Shown: positions 27,401 through 39,400 of the stretch, in pieces
How positions within the stretch are numbered: position 1 is the first letter of the stretch
Layout of the letters: each line of letters starts with the position of its first letter
Source of the DNA: Saccopteryx bilineata
Lineage: Eukaryota; Chordata; Mammalia; Chiroptera; Emballonuridae
Direction: 5' to 3'
Length of the DNA: 64,000 bases
Assembly (NCBI RefSeq): GCF_036850765.1
Contig: NC_089498.1
Location: forward strand, 75,618,305 to 75,682,304
Notes under the pieces: model-generated
What the model was told of the DNA's origin: nothing
The model's input: the letters and a program-made list of their open reading frames with translations, nothing else
Database searches by the model: none
Made by a program: the position numbers and the translations under genes

Positions 27401-30400
27401 AGGTCAATCTCAGGGTTCCTTGGGACTTTTGCTGACCTGCCCTGGGGCCCAGTGCTGGTAAAAGCTGGCCTTGGTGCACAGCTTGATCCTTCCTGCTCAC
27501 ATCCATGCCCAGCAGAGGCATCCACAAACTGTGGGTCACTTTGTAGCTCCAAATAGGTTGCCTAGGGCCAGTCACAGGTAGTGTCTGACATTGGCCTGGA
27601 TCAGAGACCCTCCCAAGAGGCCCAGAAACAATACACCCAAAGGTCACTGGCTTGAGCTCAAGGTCGCTGACTTGAGCAAGGGGCCACTAGCTGGGCTTGA
27701 GCCCTCACTCCCCAGTCAAGGCACATACAAGAAGCAATCAGTGAACAAGTAAAGTGAAGCAGCTACGAGCTGATGCTTCTCATTCACATCCCTCTCTCAA
27801 GAAAAATAATTTAAAAAGGAACTGCCTTATGACCTAGAAATTCCACTTCTGGAAATTCATCAGAATATACCAAAACACTAATTTGAAAGAGTTTATGCAC
27901 CCCTATGTTTACTGCAGTGTTATTTACATTAACCAAGATATGGAAGCAGGTCCAAATGTGTCTATCAGTACATGAGTGGATAAAAAGAGCTGTGGTACAT
28001 ATACACAATGGAATACTACTTAGCTGTAATAAAGAAGGAAATCTTACCTTTTGCAACAACATGAACTGTGAGAGCATCATACTAAGTGAAATAAGCCAGT
28101 CAGAGAAAGACAAGTACCATATGATTTCACTCATATGTAGAATATAATAAAAAAAATTAACAAAATGCAAACTAATTCATTGACAGAAAACTGACTAACT
28201 GTTAGAGGGGAGAGGGTTTGTAAGGCTGGGTGAAAAAGGTAAAAGGATTAAGCAAATAAAAAACAAAACTCATAGACAGTAAATAACATGGTGATTACCA
28301 GAGGGAAAGGGGTTGGGGGTAAGGTAAAAGAGGGTAACATGGGAACGAATGTTGATGGAAAGAGACTTCATTTAGGGTGCTAAACACACAATACAATATA
28401 TTGGTGATATATTATAGAACTGAACACCTGAAACCTATATAATTAACCAATATCACCCCAATAAATTCAATAATAAAATAAAATCTAAATAAAGAAAAGC
28501 TAAGGCAGCCATAAAAGCTTCTTGAATTTGACCTCAAACAAAATAAACGTTAAGAAAAAATACTACTAAAAATAAAAAGTCACTTCATAATGATGAAAAG
28601 TCCAATTCATTAGGACAGTAAAGCAATTGTAAATGTATACACATCTAACAACCAAGTCAGAAAGTACATGAAGCAAAATTTGACAGTTGAAAGGAGAAAG
28701 AGACAATGCAACAATTATAGCCGAAAACTTCAACATCCCACTTTCAATACTTGATAGAAAAACCAGACAGAAAATCAGCAAGGCTATTGAATATTTGAAC
28801 AACACTATCAACCAGCTTGACCTGACATTTTACCCAATGACAGCAAGAATGTATACTCTTCAAACATACATAAAACATATTTGATAAATATAAAAGGATT
28901 GAAATTATACAAGGCATGTTCTCCAAGCATGTTGGAATTAAATGGGAAATCAACCACCTAGAGAAATTTGGGTCTCTTCTAAAACAGGCATACCTCGGAG
29001 ATACTTCAGGGTTGGTGTCAGAGCACCACAGTAACGGGAATATCACAGTAAAGCGAGTCACATGAACTCTGGAGTTTCCCAGTGCAGAGAAGAGTTATGT
29101 TTACACTATACAGTAGTCTTACTAAGTGTGCAATAGCATTATGTTCAAAAATTTACATATCTTAATTTAAAACTACTTTATGACTAAAAGGGAAAAAAAG
29201 TTATCATCTGAGCCTGTGGGAAAGTGGCATTGATGTATTTGCTCAACACTGGCTTGCCACAGACCTTCAATTTGTTTAAAAATAAAACAGTATCTGTGAA
29301 GAGCAATAAAGTGAACCACAATTAAATGAGGTATGCCTGTATCTGGAAATTAAACACTGCTCTTTTAAATAACTGATGATTTGAAGACATCTACAAGGAA
29401 AATTAGAAAATATTTTTAATTAAATGAAGGAAAAGCAAAATATCAAAATTTATAGGATGTAACTAAAGTGCTTAGAGAAAAATTAATAGCTTATGTGTCT
29501 ATAGAAAAAAATTCAAGGCCATAGATATAGAGAAGAGACTGGTGTTTGCAAGAAATGGGGTTAAGGAGTGGGCAGAATGGGTGAAGGGAGTTAAAAGGTA
29601 CAAACTTCCAGTTATAAAGTAAATAAGTCATGGGGGTGTAATGCACAGTATGGTGACTATAATTAATAATAATGTGTTGCATATATGAAAGTTGCTAAGA
29701 GAGTAGCTCTTAAAAGTTTTCATCATAAGAAAAATTGCAACTGTGGTGATGGATGTTACCTAGACTTATGGTCATTTTGCAATATACCGGTGTACAAATA
29801 TTGAATCATTATGTTGTACACCTGAAACTAATACAATGTTGTATGTCAATTATCCTTCAATTAAAAAAGAAACAATGCCTACAGAAAAAAGTAAGGCATA
29901 AAATCAACAACATAAGCTTCCACCTTTAGAAGCCAAAAAAAAAAAGAAGAGCAAACTGAATCAAAAATAAACAGAGAGCCTGACCTGTGGTGGCGCAGTG
30001 GATAAAGTGTCGATCTGGAATGCTGAGGTCGCCGGTTCAAAACCCTGGGCTTGCCTGGTCAAGGCACATATGGGAGTTGATGCTTCCTGCTCCTCCTCCC
30101 TTTCTCTCTCCTCTAAAATGAATAAATAAATAAATAAATAAATTTTAAAAACTTGGCCTGACTTGTGGTGGCGCAGTGGATAAAGCGTCGACCTGGAAAT
30201 GCTGAGGTCGCTGGTTCGAAACCCTGGGCTTGCCTGGTCAAGGCACATATGGGAGTTGATGCTTCCAGCTCCTCCCCCCCTTCTCTCTCTCTGTCTCTCC
30301 TCTCTCTCTCTCTGTCTCTCCCTCTCCTCTCTAAAAAAATGAATAAATTTTAAAAAATTAAAAAAAACAACAGAGGGCCTGACCTGTGGTGGCGCAGTGG

Positions 30401-33400
30401 ATAAAGCGTCGACCTGGAAATGCTGAGGTCGCCGGTTCGAAACCCTGGGCTTGCCTGGTCAAGGCACATATGGGAGTTGATGCTTCCAGCTCCTCCCCTC
30501 CTTCTCTCTCTCTGTCTTTCCCTCTCCTCTCTAAAAAATGAATAAATAAATAAATAAAACAACAAAAAAGCAACAACAAAATAAGAAAAAAAAAAAAAAA
30601 CAACAGAGGAAGGAAAAATAAAGATTAGAATAGAAATTAATAAGATAGGTTCTTTGAAAAAAATTTAAAAAATTTACAAATCTTTAGCTAGTTTGACCAA
30701 GGGAAAAAAAAACCAAACAAATTAACATGATTAGAAATGAAAGCAGGGACAGAACTACTGACCCTACAGAAAGTAAAAGGACTAAGGGAATATAGATATA
30801 ATAAGCAACTTCATGCTAAGAAATTAGATACCTTAGATATAATCAAATTTCTAGAAAGATAAAATTACCAACTGACTCAAAAAGAATTTTTAGCCTGACC
30901 AGGCGGTGGCGCAGTGAATAGAGCGTTGGACTGGAATGCAGAGGACGCAGGTTCAAGACCCCGAGGTCGCCAGCTTGAGCGCAGACTCATCTGGTTTGAG
31001 CAGAAAGCTCACCAGCTTGGACCCAAGGTCGCTGGCTTGAACAAGGGGTTACTCGGTGCTGAAAGCCCGCGGTCAAGGCATGTACGAGAAAGCAATCAAT
31101 GAACAACTAAGGTGTCGCAACAAAAAACTGATGATTGATGCGTCTCATCTCTCTCCATTTTTGTCTGTCTGTCCCTGTCTATCCCTCTCTCTGATTCTCT
31201 CTCTGTCTCAAAAATAATTAATTTAGATCTATAATAATTAAATAAAACTAGTAAAACCTTCCTACAAAGGTATAAGTCCAGGTACAGATGGCATCACTGG
31301 TAAATTCTACCAAATATTTAAATAATAAATAACTATTTTTCATAAACTCCAGAAAATAGTGAAAGGAACACATCCCCCAGCTCATTCTATGAGGCCACTT
31401 TATCCTGACACCAAGCCAGATAAAGAATTCTGTAGGTAAAAAAAATTCTAAGAAATCTGTAAAACAAATAAAACTGACTAACTAATACATGAGTTTCAGA
31501 AGCCCAGGAGAAGATAAATGAGGGGCTAGGTGAAGCAGGTGAAGGGATTTAGAAGTCCAAATTGGTAGTTATAAAATAGTCATGGGGAAGTAAAGTACAG
31601 CATAGGAAATATAGTCAATAATATTATAATAACTATGTAGGGTGTCAGGTGGGAAATGGAATTATCAGGGGATCACTTCATAAATTATATAAATGTGTAA
31701 CCACTATGCTGTATACCTGAAACTACGTACTATAAAATACTACTGAATGTCAACTATAATTGAAAATAATAAAAAATAAAATGTATCTAAAGCGAAAAGT
31801 AAAAAAAAAAAACATTGCTAAGAAAAATGAATATAAAGAAATTTCGGCCCTGGCCAGTTGGCTCAGTAGCAGAACATCAACCTGGTGTGTGGATGTCCCG
31901 GGTTCAATTCTGGATCAGGCACACAGGAGAAATGCACATCTTCTCCATTCCTCCCCCTCTTGCTTCTCTCTCTCTCTCTCTGTCTCATCCTCCCCTCCTG
32001 CAGCCATGATTTAATTGGAGCAAGTTGGCACCGTGTGCTGAGAATGGCTCCTTGGCCTCTGCCTCAGGTGCTAAAAAATGGCTCCAGTTGCAATGGAACA
32101 AGGGCCCCAAATGGGCAGAGCATTGCCCCTAGTGTGCTTGCCCAGTGGATCCTGGTTGGGGAGCATACTGGAATCTGTCTCTGCCTCCTCTCCTCTCACT
32201 AATAAATTAAATAAATAAATAAATAAATTGATCCATACATTCAATGCATTCCATAATAAAATCCCAGCAGGCTTTTTGTAGAAATTGATAAGCTGACCCT
32301 AAAAATTGTTATGGAATTTCACAGGACCCAGATTAGTCAACAATTTTGAAACAGAAGAAGAAAGAGGACATACACATTTCAAAAGACTATAAGGATACAT
32401 TAATCAAAATATTGACCTGACCAGGTGGTGGCGCAGTGGATAGAGCGTTGGACTGGGATGCGGAGGACCCAGGTTCAAGACCGCGAGGTCACCAGCTTGA
32501 GCGCGGGCTCATCTGGTGTGAGCAAAGCTCACCAGCTTGGACCCAAGGTCACTGGTTCGAGCAAGGGGTTATGCGGTCTGATGAAGGCCCACGGTCAAGG
32601 CACATATGAGAAAGCAATCAATGAACAACTAAGGTGTTGCAGCGAAAAACTGATGATTGATGCTTCTCATCTCTCTTTGTTCCTGTCTGTCTGTCTATCT
32701 CTCGCTCTGTCTCTGAAAAAAGAAATAGTGTGGGCCCTGGCCGGTTGGCTCAGTGGTAGAGCGTCGGCCTGGCATGCAGAAGTCCCGGGTTCGATTCCCG
32801 GCCAGGGCACACAGGAGAGATGCCCATCTGCTTCTCCACCCCTCCCCCTCTCCTTCCTCTCTGTCTCTCTCTTCCCCTCCCGCAGTGAGGCTCCATTGGA
32901 GCAAAGATGGCCCGGGCGCTGGGAATGGCTCCTTGGCCTCTGCCCCAGGCGCTAGAGTGGCTCTGGTCACAGTGGAGCGACGCCCCAGAGGAGCAGAGCA
33001 TCGCCCCCTGGTGGGCAGAGCGTCGCCCCCTGGTGGGCGTGCCGGGTGGATCCCGGTTGGGCGCATGTGGGAATCTGTCTGACTGTCTCTCCCCGTTTCC
33101 AGCTTCAGAAAAAAAAAAAAATAGATCAATGAAATAGAATGGAGAATCCTTTTTTTGGAGTCAATTGATTTTTAACAAAGGTGCCAAGGCAATTCAATAG
33201 GGAAAGGATACTTTCCCCAATAAATGTGTCTGGGTAATTGGATCTCCATATGCAAAAAAATGCATTTAGACCCTTACCTCACTTCATACAGAAAATATAC
33301 TCAAATTTATAAACTTAAATGTAAGAGCAAAAACTGTCAATCTTTAAGAAGGAAACTATGTGAAAAACTGCAAAACCTTGGATTAAGCAATAAATTCACA

Positions 33401-36400
33401 GATAATTATATACCAAAAGCACAAGCCTAAAACAATGGGTAAATTTGACTCCATCAAAATTAAAATCATTTGTGCTTCTAAATACACCATCAAGAAAGTG
33501 AAAGGACAAGCCCCAGTTTGCAATACATATACCTGCCAAAAGAGAAAAGACTTGAAAAATGGACAAAAGACTTGGACACTCAGTGAAAGAAGATATATGA
33601 ATAGCTAGGTAGCACACAGAAAATGCTCAATATTATTAATCATCAGGGAAACACAAATTTAAAATTGTCATGATAGGCCCTGGCCGGTTGGCTCAGTGGT
33701 AGAGCGTCGGCCTGGCGTGCAGAAGTCCCGGGTTCGATTCCTGGCCAGGGCACACAGGAGAAGTGCCCATCTGCTTCTCCACCCCTCCCCCTCTCCTTCC
33801 TTTCTGTCTCTCTCTTCCCCTCCCGCAGCGAGGCTCCATTGGAGCAAAGATGGCCCGGGCGCTGAGGATGGCTCCTTGGCCTCTGCCCCAGGCGCTGGAT
33901 TGGCTCTGGTTGCGACAGAGCGATGCCCCAGAGGGGCAGAGCATCAACCCCTGGTGGGCAGAGCGTCGCCCCCTGGTGGGCGTGCCGGATGGATCCCGGT
34001 CGGGCGCATGCGGAGTCTGTCTGACTGTCTATCCCCGTTTCCAGCTTCAGAAAAATACAACAACAAAAAAAATTGTCATGATATGCCACTTCACCCTCAT
34101 TAAAACTGCTAAAACTGAGAAGACTGACAATACCTAGCACTGGCCAGGAGGTGTAGCAAATTTAATCCTCACATTTCTGGTGGGAGTGTTGAATTTTATA
34201 TTTACTCTGAAAAAATAGTTCAGTAATTTCTTTTAACATTAAACTAATTATAAGACCCAACAATTCTACTGCTACGTATTTATGTGAGAGAAAAAAAAAA
34301 TGTTCAGAAAAGGACTTGTATGTAAATGTTGGTATCAGATTTATTCATAATAACAAGTATCATAAATAATGCAAATGTCACTCAATAGGTGAATGAATAA
34401 ACAAATGGTTGCATATTCTTACCATGAAATACTTTAAAAAAAAAAAAAAAAGATTAAAATGATGTGACTTTGGGTGATGGGCACACAACACAATTAACAG
34501 TTCAGATACCATAGAGATGTTCACCTGAAACCTATGCACTCTTATTGATCAATGTCACACTATTAAATTTAATTTTCTAAATAAAACTTTAAAAAAATAA
34601 AAGAAATACTTCTCAGCAATGGAATGGAATGAACACACATACAACAACATGAATGAACCTCAAAAATATTCTGAGTGAAGGAAGCTAAACAAAAAAGTGC
34701 ATCCTGCACAGTCTTACTTATATGAAGTTCTAGTACAGACAGAAGTAATTTACAGTGGTAGAAATCAGATCAGTGATACCCTGGCATGGGAATGGGAGAC
34801 TTCAACTGCAAAGGGGTATGAGGGAACATTTTGGGGTGACAGAAATGCTATATAACTGGGAGGGAATGGTAATTATTTGGGTGAATATATTCCATATAAA
34901 CTGTTCCTCAATAAGGTTTATTAAACTTTTTAAAACTTAAAGAGTTAATAGATAAGATAGTATCCATTAAAATTATTGGAGGTTTTAAAACAAAGTAGGT
35001 GGAATAAATAAATAAATAAAGGTAGAGATTTCAGTTTAAGAACAGATAGATATGAAGATTCAGTTTAAAATCTTAGGAATGAAAATCATTTGAAATACTT
35101 TAGTAAATAAGGTAAACTGGACCCAGTGCAACGGAATAATAGTGAACTATTCAATAAATGATAGAACTAAGAAAATCACATAGAACTAGAGAGCTAAAGA
35201 CATTGAGAATTTAAAGAGTATTTAGGAGACATGGAACATGGATTATGATGTTACAATATACATCTAACAGAAGTTTTAGGAAAAGAGAATTGAAAAGAGG
35301 CGATATTCAAAGAAATAATCACTGATTTTTTTTTTTTTAAGCATTGAAGAAAGAGCCTGATTGGTGGTAGCATAGTGCAGTGGTCCCCAACCCCCAGGCC
35401 GCGGACCGGTACCGGTTCGTGGGCCATTTGGTACCGGTACACAGAGAAAGAATAAATAACTTACATTATTTCCGTTTTATTTATATTTAAGTCTGAACAA
35501 TGTTTTATTTTTTAAAAATGACCAGATTCCCTCTGTTACATCCGTCTAAGACTCACTCTTGACGCTTGTCTCGGTCACATGATACATTTATTCATCCCAC
35601 CCTAAAGGCTGGTCTGTGAAAATATTTTCTGACATTAAACCGGTCCGTGGCCCAAAAAAGGTTGGGGACCACTGGTGCAGTGGATAGAGCATCATCCTGG
35701 AACACCAAGGTTGCCAGTTAGGAACCTGAGGTCACTCACTGCTCAAGCACAGGGTAGCCAGCTTGAGCATGGGGTCACTGACTTGAGCACAGGGTCACCA
35801 GCTCAACCCTGAGGTTGCTGGCTTAAGCCTGAGTTTGCTGGTTTGATTGCCAGTCAAGGCACTTATAAGAAGCAATGCACAGCTAAGATCAATGCACAAC
35901 TAAGTGAGGCAACAAGTTGATGCTTCTCTCTCCCTACCTCTCTCTCTCTCTAAATATAAAAAAAGAACTGAAGAAAGATGACAGTCTTCATGTTGAAAAG
36001 TCTATCAAGTAAGGAACAAAATTTATTGATTTATTTATTTTTAGCAAGAGCAAGAGACAGGCGAGAGATGAGAAGCATCAACTCATAGTTTAGTTGTTCA
36101 TTGGTTGCTTCTCATATGTTCCTTGACTGGGCTTCAGCCGAGCCAGTGACTCCTTGTTCAAGCCAGAGACCTTGGGCTCAAGCCAACAACCTTGGGCTTC
36201 AAGCCATTTACCTTTGGGTTTAAGCCAGTGACCATGGGATCATAACAATCCCACGCTCAAGCTGGTGAGCCTGCACTCAAGTCAGATGACCCTATGCTCA
36301 AGTCAATGATCTCAAGGTTTTGAACTGGGACCTCACTGTCCTAGGTAGATGCTCTAGCTACTGTGCCCCCGCCTGGTCAAGCAAGAAGAAAACATGTTAA

Positions 36401-39400
36401 AAGCTATTAAAAAAGAAAGACTACATATCAATATAATGGAGCAAAAATCAAACAACAGATTTCTCACAATTAACAATAAGTGCCAGATAATAATGTTATT
36501 ATACCTTCAAACTACTAGTAAAAAAATGAAATATAATATCTTTTTTTTTTTTTTAATTTTTTTTTTTAATTTATTCATTTTAGAGAGGAGAGAGAGAGTG
36601 AGAGAGAAAGGGGGGAGGAGCAGGAAGCTTCAACTCCCATATGTGCCTTGACCAGGCAAGTGCAGGGTATTGAACCGGCAACCTCAGCATTCCAGGTTGA
36701 TGCTTTATCCACTGCGCCACCACAGGTCAGGCGAAATATAATATCTTACATATGTATTTTATACATATATAAATGATACAGCTCCTAGTCATATAAATGA
36801 TAAATAAGAAAATAAGATATCCTGGGCACTGCGGATGGCTCTGTTCATCTGAGTGTCGGCCTCAGATGGGTTGCCAGGTGGATCCCAGACGGAGCATATG
36901 TGGAAGGAGTTTGTCTCACTATCTCTCCTCCTCTCACTTAAAAATAATACAGTCTTCCATCGCCATATCATGGTTCACTTTTCACGGTCTCACTGTATCG
37001 CGGATTTTTAAATTGTATATATCAAATTTTGTATCGCTGAGTTTTTGCTATATTGCGGGATTTTGTGGTATATAGGTATTTTTATGTATTTATTATTTTA
37101 ATTATTTTTGCAGTAAAATAAGCATTTTCTAGTACAAACCATTGAAATCAATATAAAAATTAATTAAAACATATTAAGAGAATTTTACTGTATATTCTAC
37201 TGGTGAGTACCCATATAGAATTTTATATGTTGTTAAAATTACATAGGTTTTAGAATGTAGAAAGTATTTAAGAGCATAGGAAGTGTTTATAAGAGTGTGG
37301 GAAAGGTTTGTAAGTGTGTGGGGAGGGTTTATAAAGCCTTAAAATATATATAAATACTAAAATAAATATAAGGTTGTTACTTCACTGATTTTCACCTATC
37401 GTGGGGGGTTTAGGAACCTAGTCCCCGCAATAGACGAGGGACCACTGTAATAAGATATGTATGATATACTATCATTTAATAGTAAATGCAAAGAGATACT
37501 TTATACATCTATAAATCAAGAGTTCCCCATCCATATATACTCACTGAAAGAACTGTTAAAGGACAGATTGCAGCAATAAGGAGAAGAAAATACAAGAAAG
37601 AATGGATATGAGAAGCAACAGAGAGCAAAGTAATGTACAAAGCATATTGATAATCTAAGTAGTTATAGCCTGACCAAGCAGTGGTGCAGTGGATAGAGCG
37701 TTGGCCTGGGACACTGAGACCCAGGTTCGAAACCCTGAGGATGCTAGCTTGAACATGCGCTCATCTGGCTTGAGCACAGGGTCACTGGCTTGAGCGTGTG
37801 ATCATAGAAATGACCCCATGGTTGCTGGCTTGAGCCCAAGGTTGCTAGCTTGAGCAAGGGGTCACTGGCTTGGCTGAAGCCCCCCCAGTCAAGGCACATA
37901 TGAGAAAGCAATCAATGAACAATTAAGGTACTGCAACTATGAGCTGATTCTTTTCATCTCTCTCCCTTCCTGTCTGGCTCTCCCTGTCTATCCCTTCCCT
38001 CTCCCTCTCTTAAAATAAATAAATAAATAAAAGCAAAGGAAAACTAAGTAGTTATAAAACAAATAACATTTTATGTTTTAAAAGCTACACTAATACAAAC
38101 CAAAATTCAAAATAAAAATAATATGGAAGATGCTTAGAGGAAAGTTAAAGCTTATCAAAGCACTTTTAAAATATTTTTTTGGCCCTGGCCGGTTGGCTCA
38201 GCGGTAGAGCATCGGCCTGGCGTGCGGGGGAACCGGGTTCGATTTCTGGCCAGGGCACATAGGAGAGGCGCCCATTTGCTTCTCCACCCCTCCCCCCCCT
38301 CCTTCCACTCTGTCTCTCTCTTCCCCTCCCGCAGCCAAGGCTCCATTGGAGCAAAGATGGCCCGGTCGCTGGGGATGGCTCCTTGGCCTCTGCCCCAGGC
38401 GCTAGAGTGGCTCTGGTCACTGCAGAGCAACGCCCTGGAGGGGCAGAGCATCGCCCCCTGGTGGGCAGATTGTTGCCCCTGGTGGGCGTGCCGGGTGGAT
38501 CTCGGTCGGGCGCATGCGGGAGTCTGTCTGACTGTCTCTCCCCGTTTCCAGCTTCAGAAAAATACAAAAAATAAAAAATATTTTTTGTTCTACATAATTG
38601 GATTGTTGTTCATTATCAAAATGATGAAAATGCCTCAATCCCCTACATTCCTTTCTGTTCCTGTCAATACTGCTCTAATCCTATAAATGGAAAGTGGGAG
38701 GATTTAGATTAGAAAAATGGCTCGTTGGACACTTACCTAAATCAGCAGCTTTCAGACTTTTTAAACTGCAGTTTATACTAACTGACAGTTTGACCCAGTG
38801 TGTGTGCATAGAACAGAAGACAAACTCCACAGAGTAACAGCCTTCATGAGTAATCAAGATGATATTTTAAATTCTGTCTGCTTTTCATTTTTTTGGTATT
38901 ATTTTATAACATTTTAAATTGATTTCATGATCCACATGGTCTTAAAGCTTGAAAAACATTGGTAAGAGTGTTTCCTGAGAAGTCCTAAGTGTTTACCTCT
39001 TCTGCTTTAACAATTAATATACCAAGTCTAAAATTAGGTCAAAATAAAAAGTTAAATGAAAAATGATATGAAAGAGATTGGTTAATTAGTATAAGGACCT
39101 TTGAGATCTTCTCAGTTAAGAATATTTTGTTTGATAAATGTTCATTGTTATTACTAGCATCTTCCTTCCTTTTCTTTTTTTAATTTTTTATGAATTTGTA
39201 TTAATTTTAGTGGGGTGACATCAATAAATCAGGGTACATATGTTCAAAGAAAACATGTCCATGTTATCTTGTCATTCAATTATGTTGCATACCCATCACC
39301 CAAAGTCAGATTGTCCTCCGTCACCTTCTATCTACTTTTTTTTTTTAATTTTGTTTTATTTTTTATTTTTTATTTATTTATTTATTTTTTACACAGACAG

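Larger units (their letters stand above)
29876..31469 (+). repeat. Decayed L1 ORF2 with four SINEs
   Basis: GGTTCTTTGAAAAAAATTT, AGTCCAGGTACAGATGGCAT and CCTGACACCAAGCCAGATAA mark ORF2; interrupted by three SINE C and one SINE B. Confidence 0.7.
32216..34945 (+). repeat. L1 ORF2 C-terminal and 3' region with three SINEs
   Basis: TTCAATGCATTCCATAATAA, GTGCCAAGGCAATTCAATAG, AAAGTGAAAGGACAAGCC and TTCACCTGAAACCTATGCAC in ORF2-to-3'UTR order. Short frames only. Two L1 tails seem to be present (near 34580 and 34940). Confidence 0.75.

Noticed and set aside
27811..28170. Minus-strand frame of 119 codons with membrane-like composition
   Set aside because: It is the antisense of an L1 ORF2 end; hydrophobicity is a by-product of A-rich L1 sequence read backwards.
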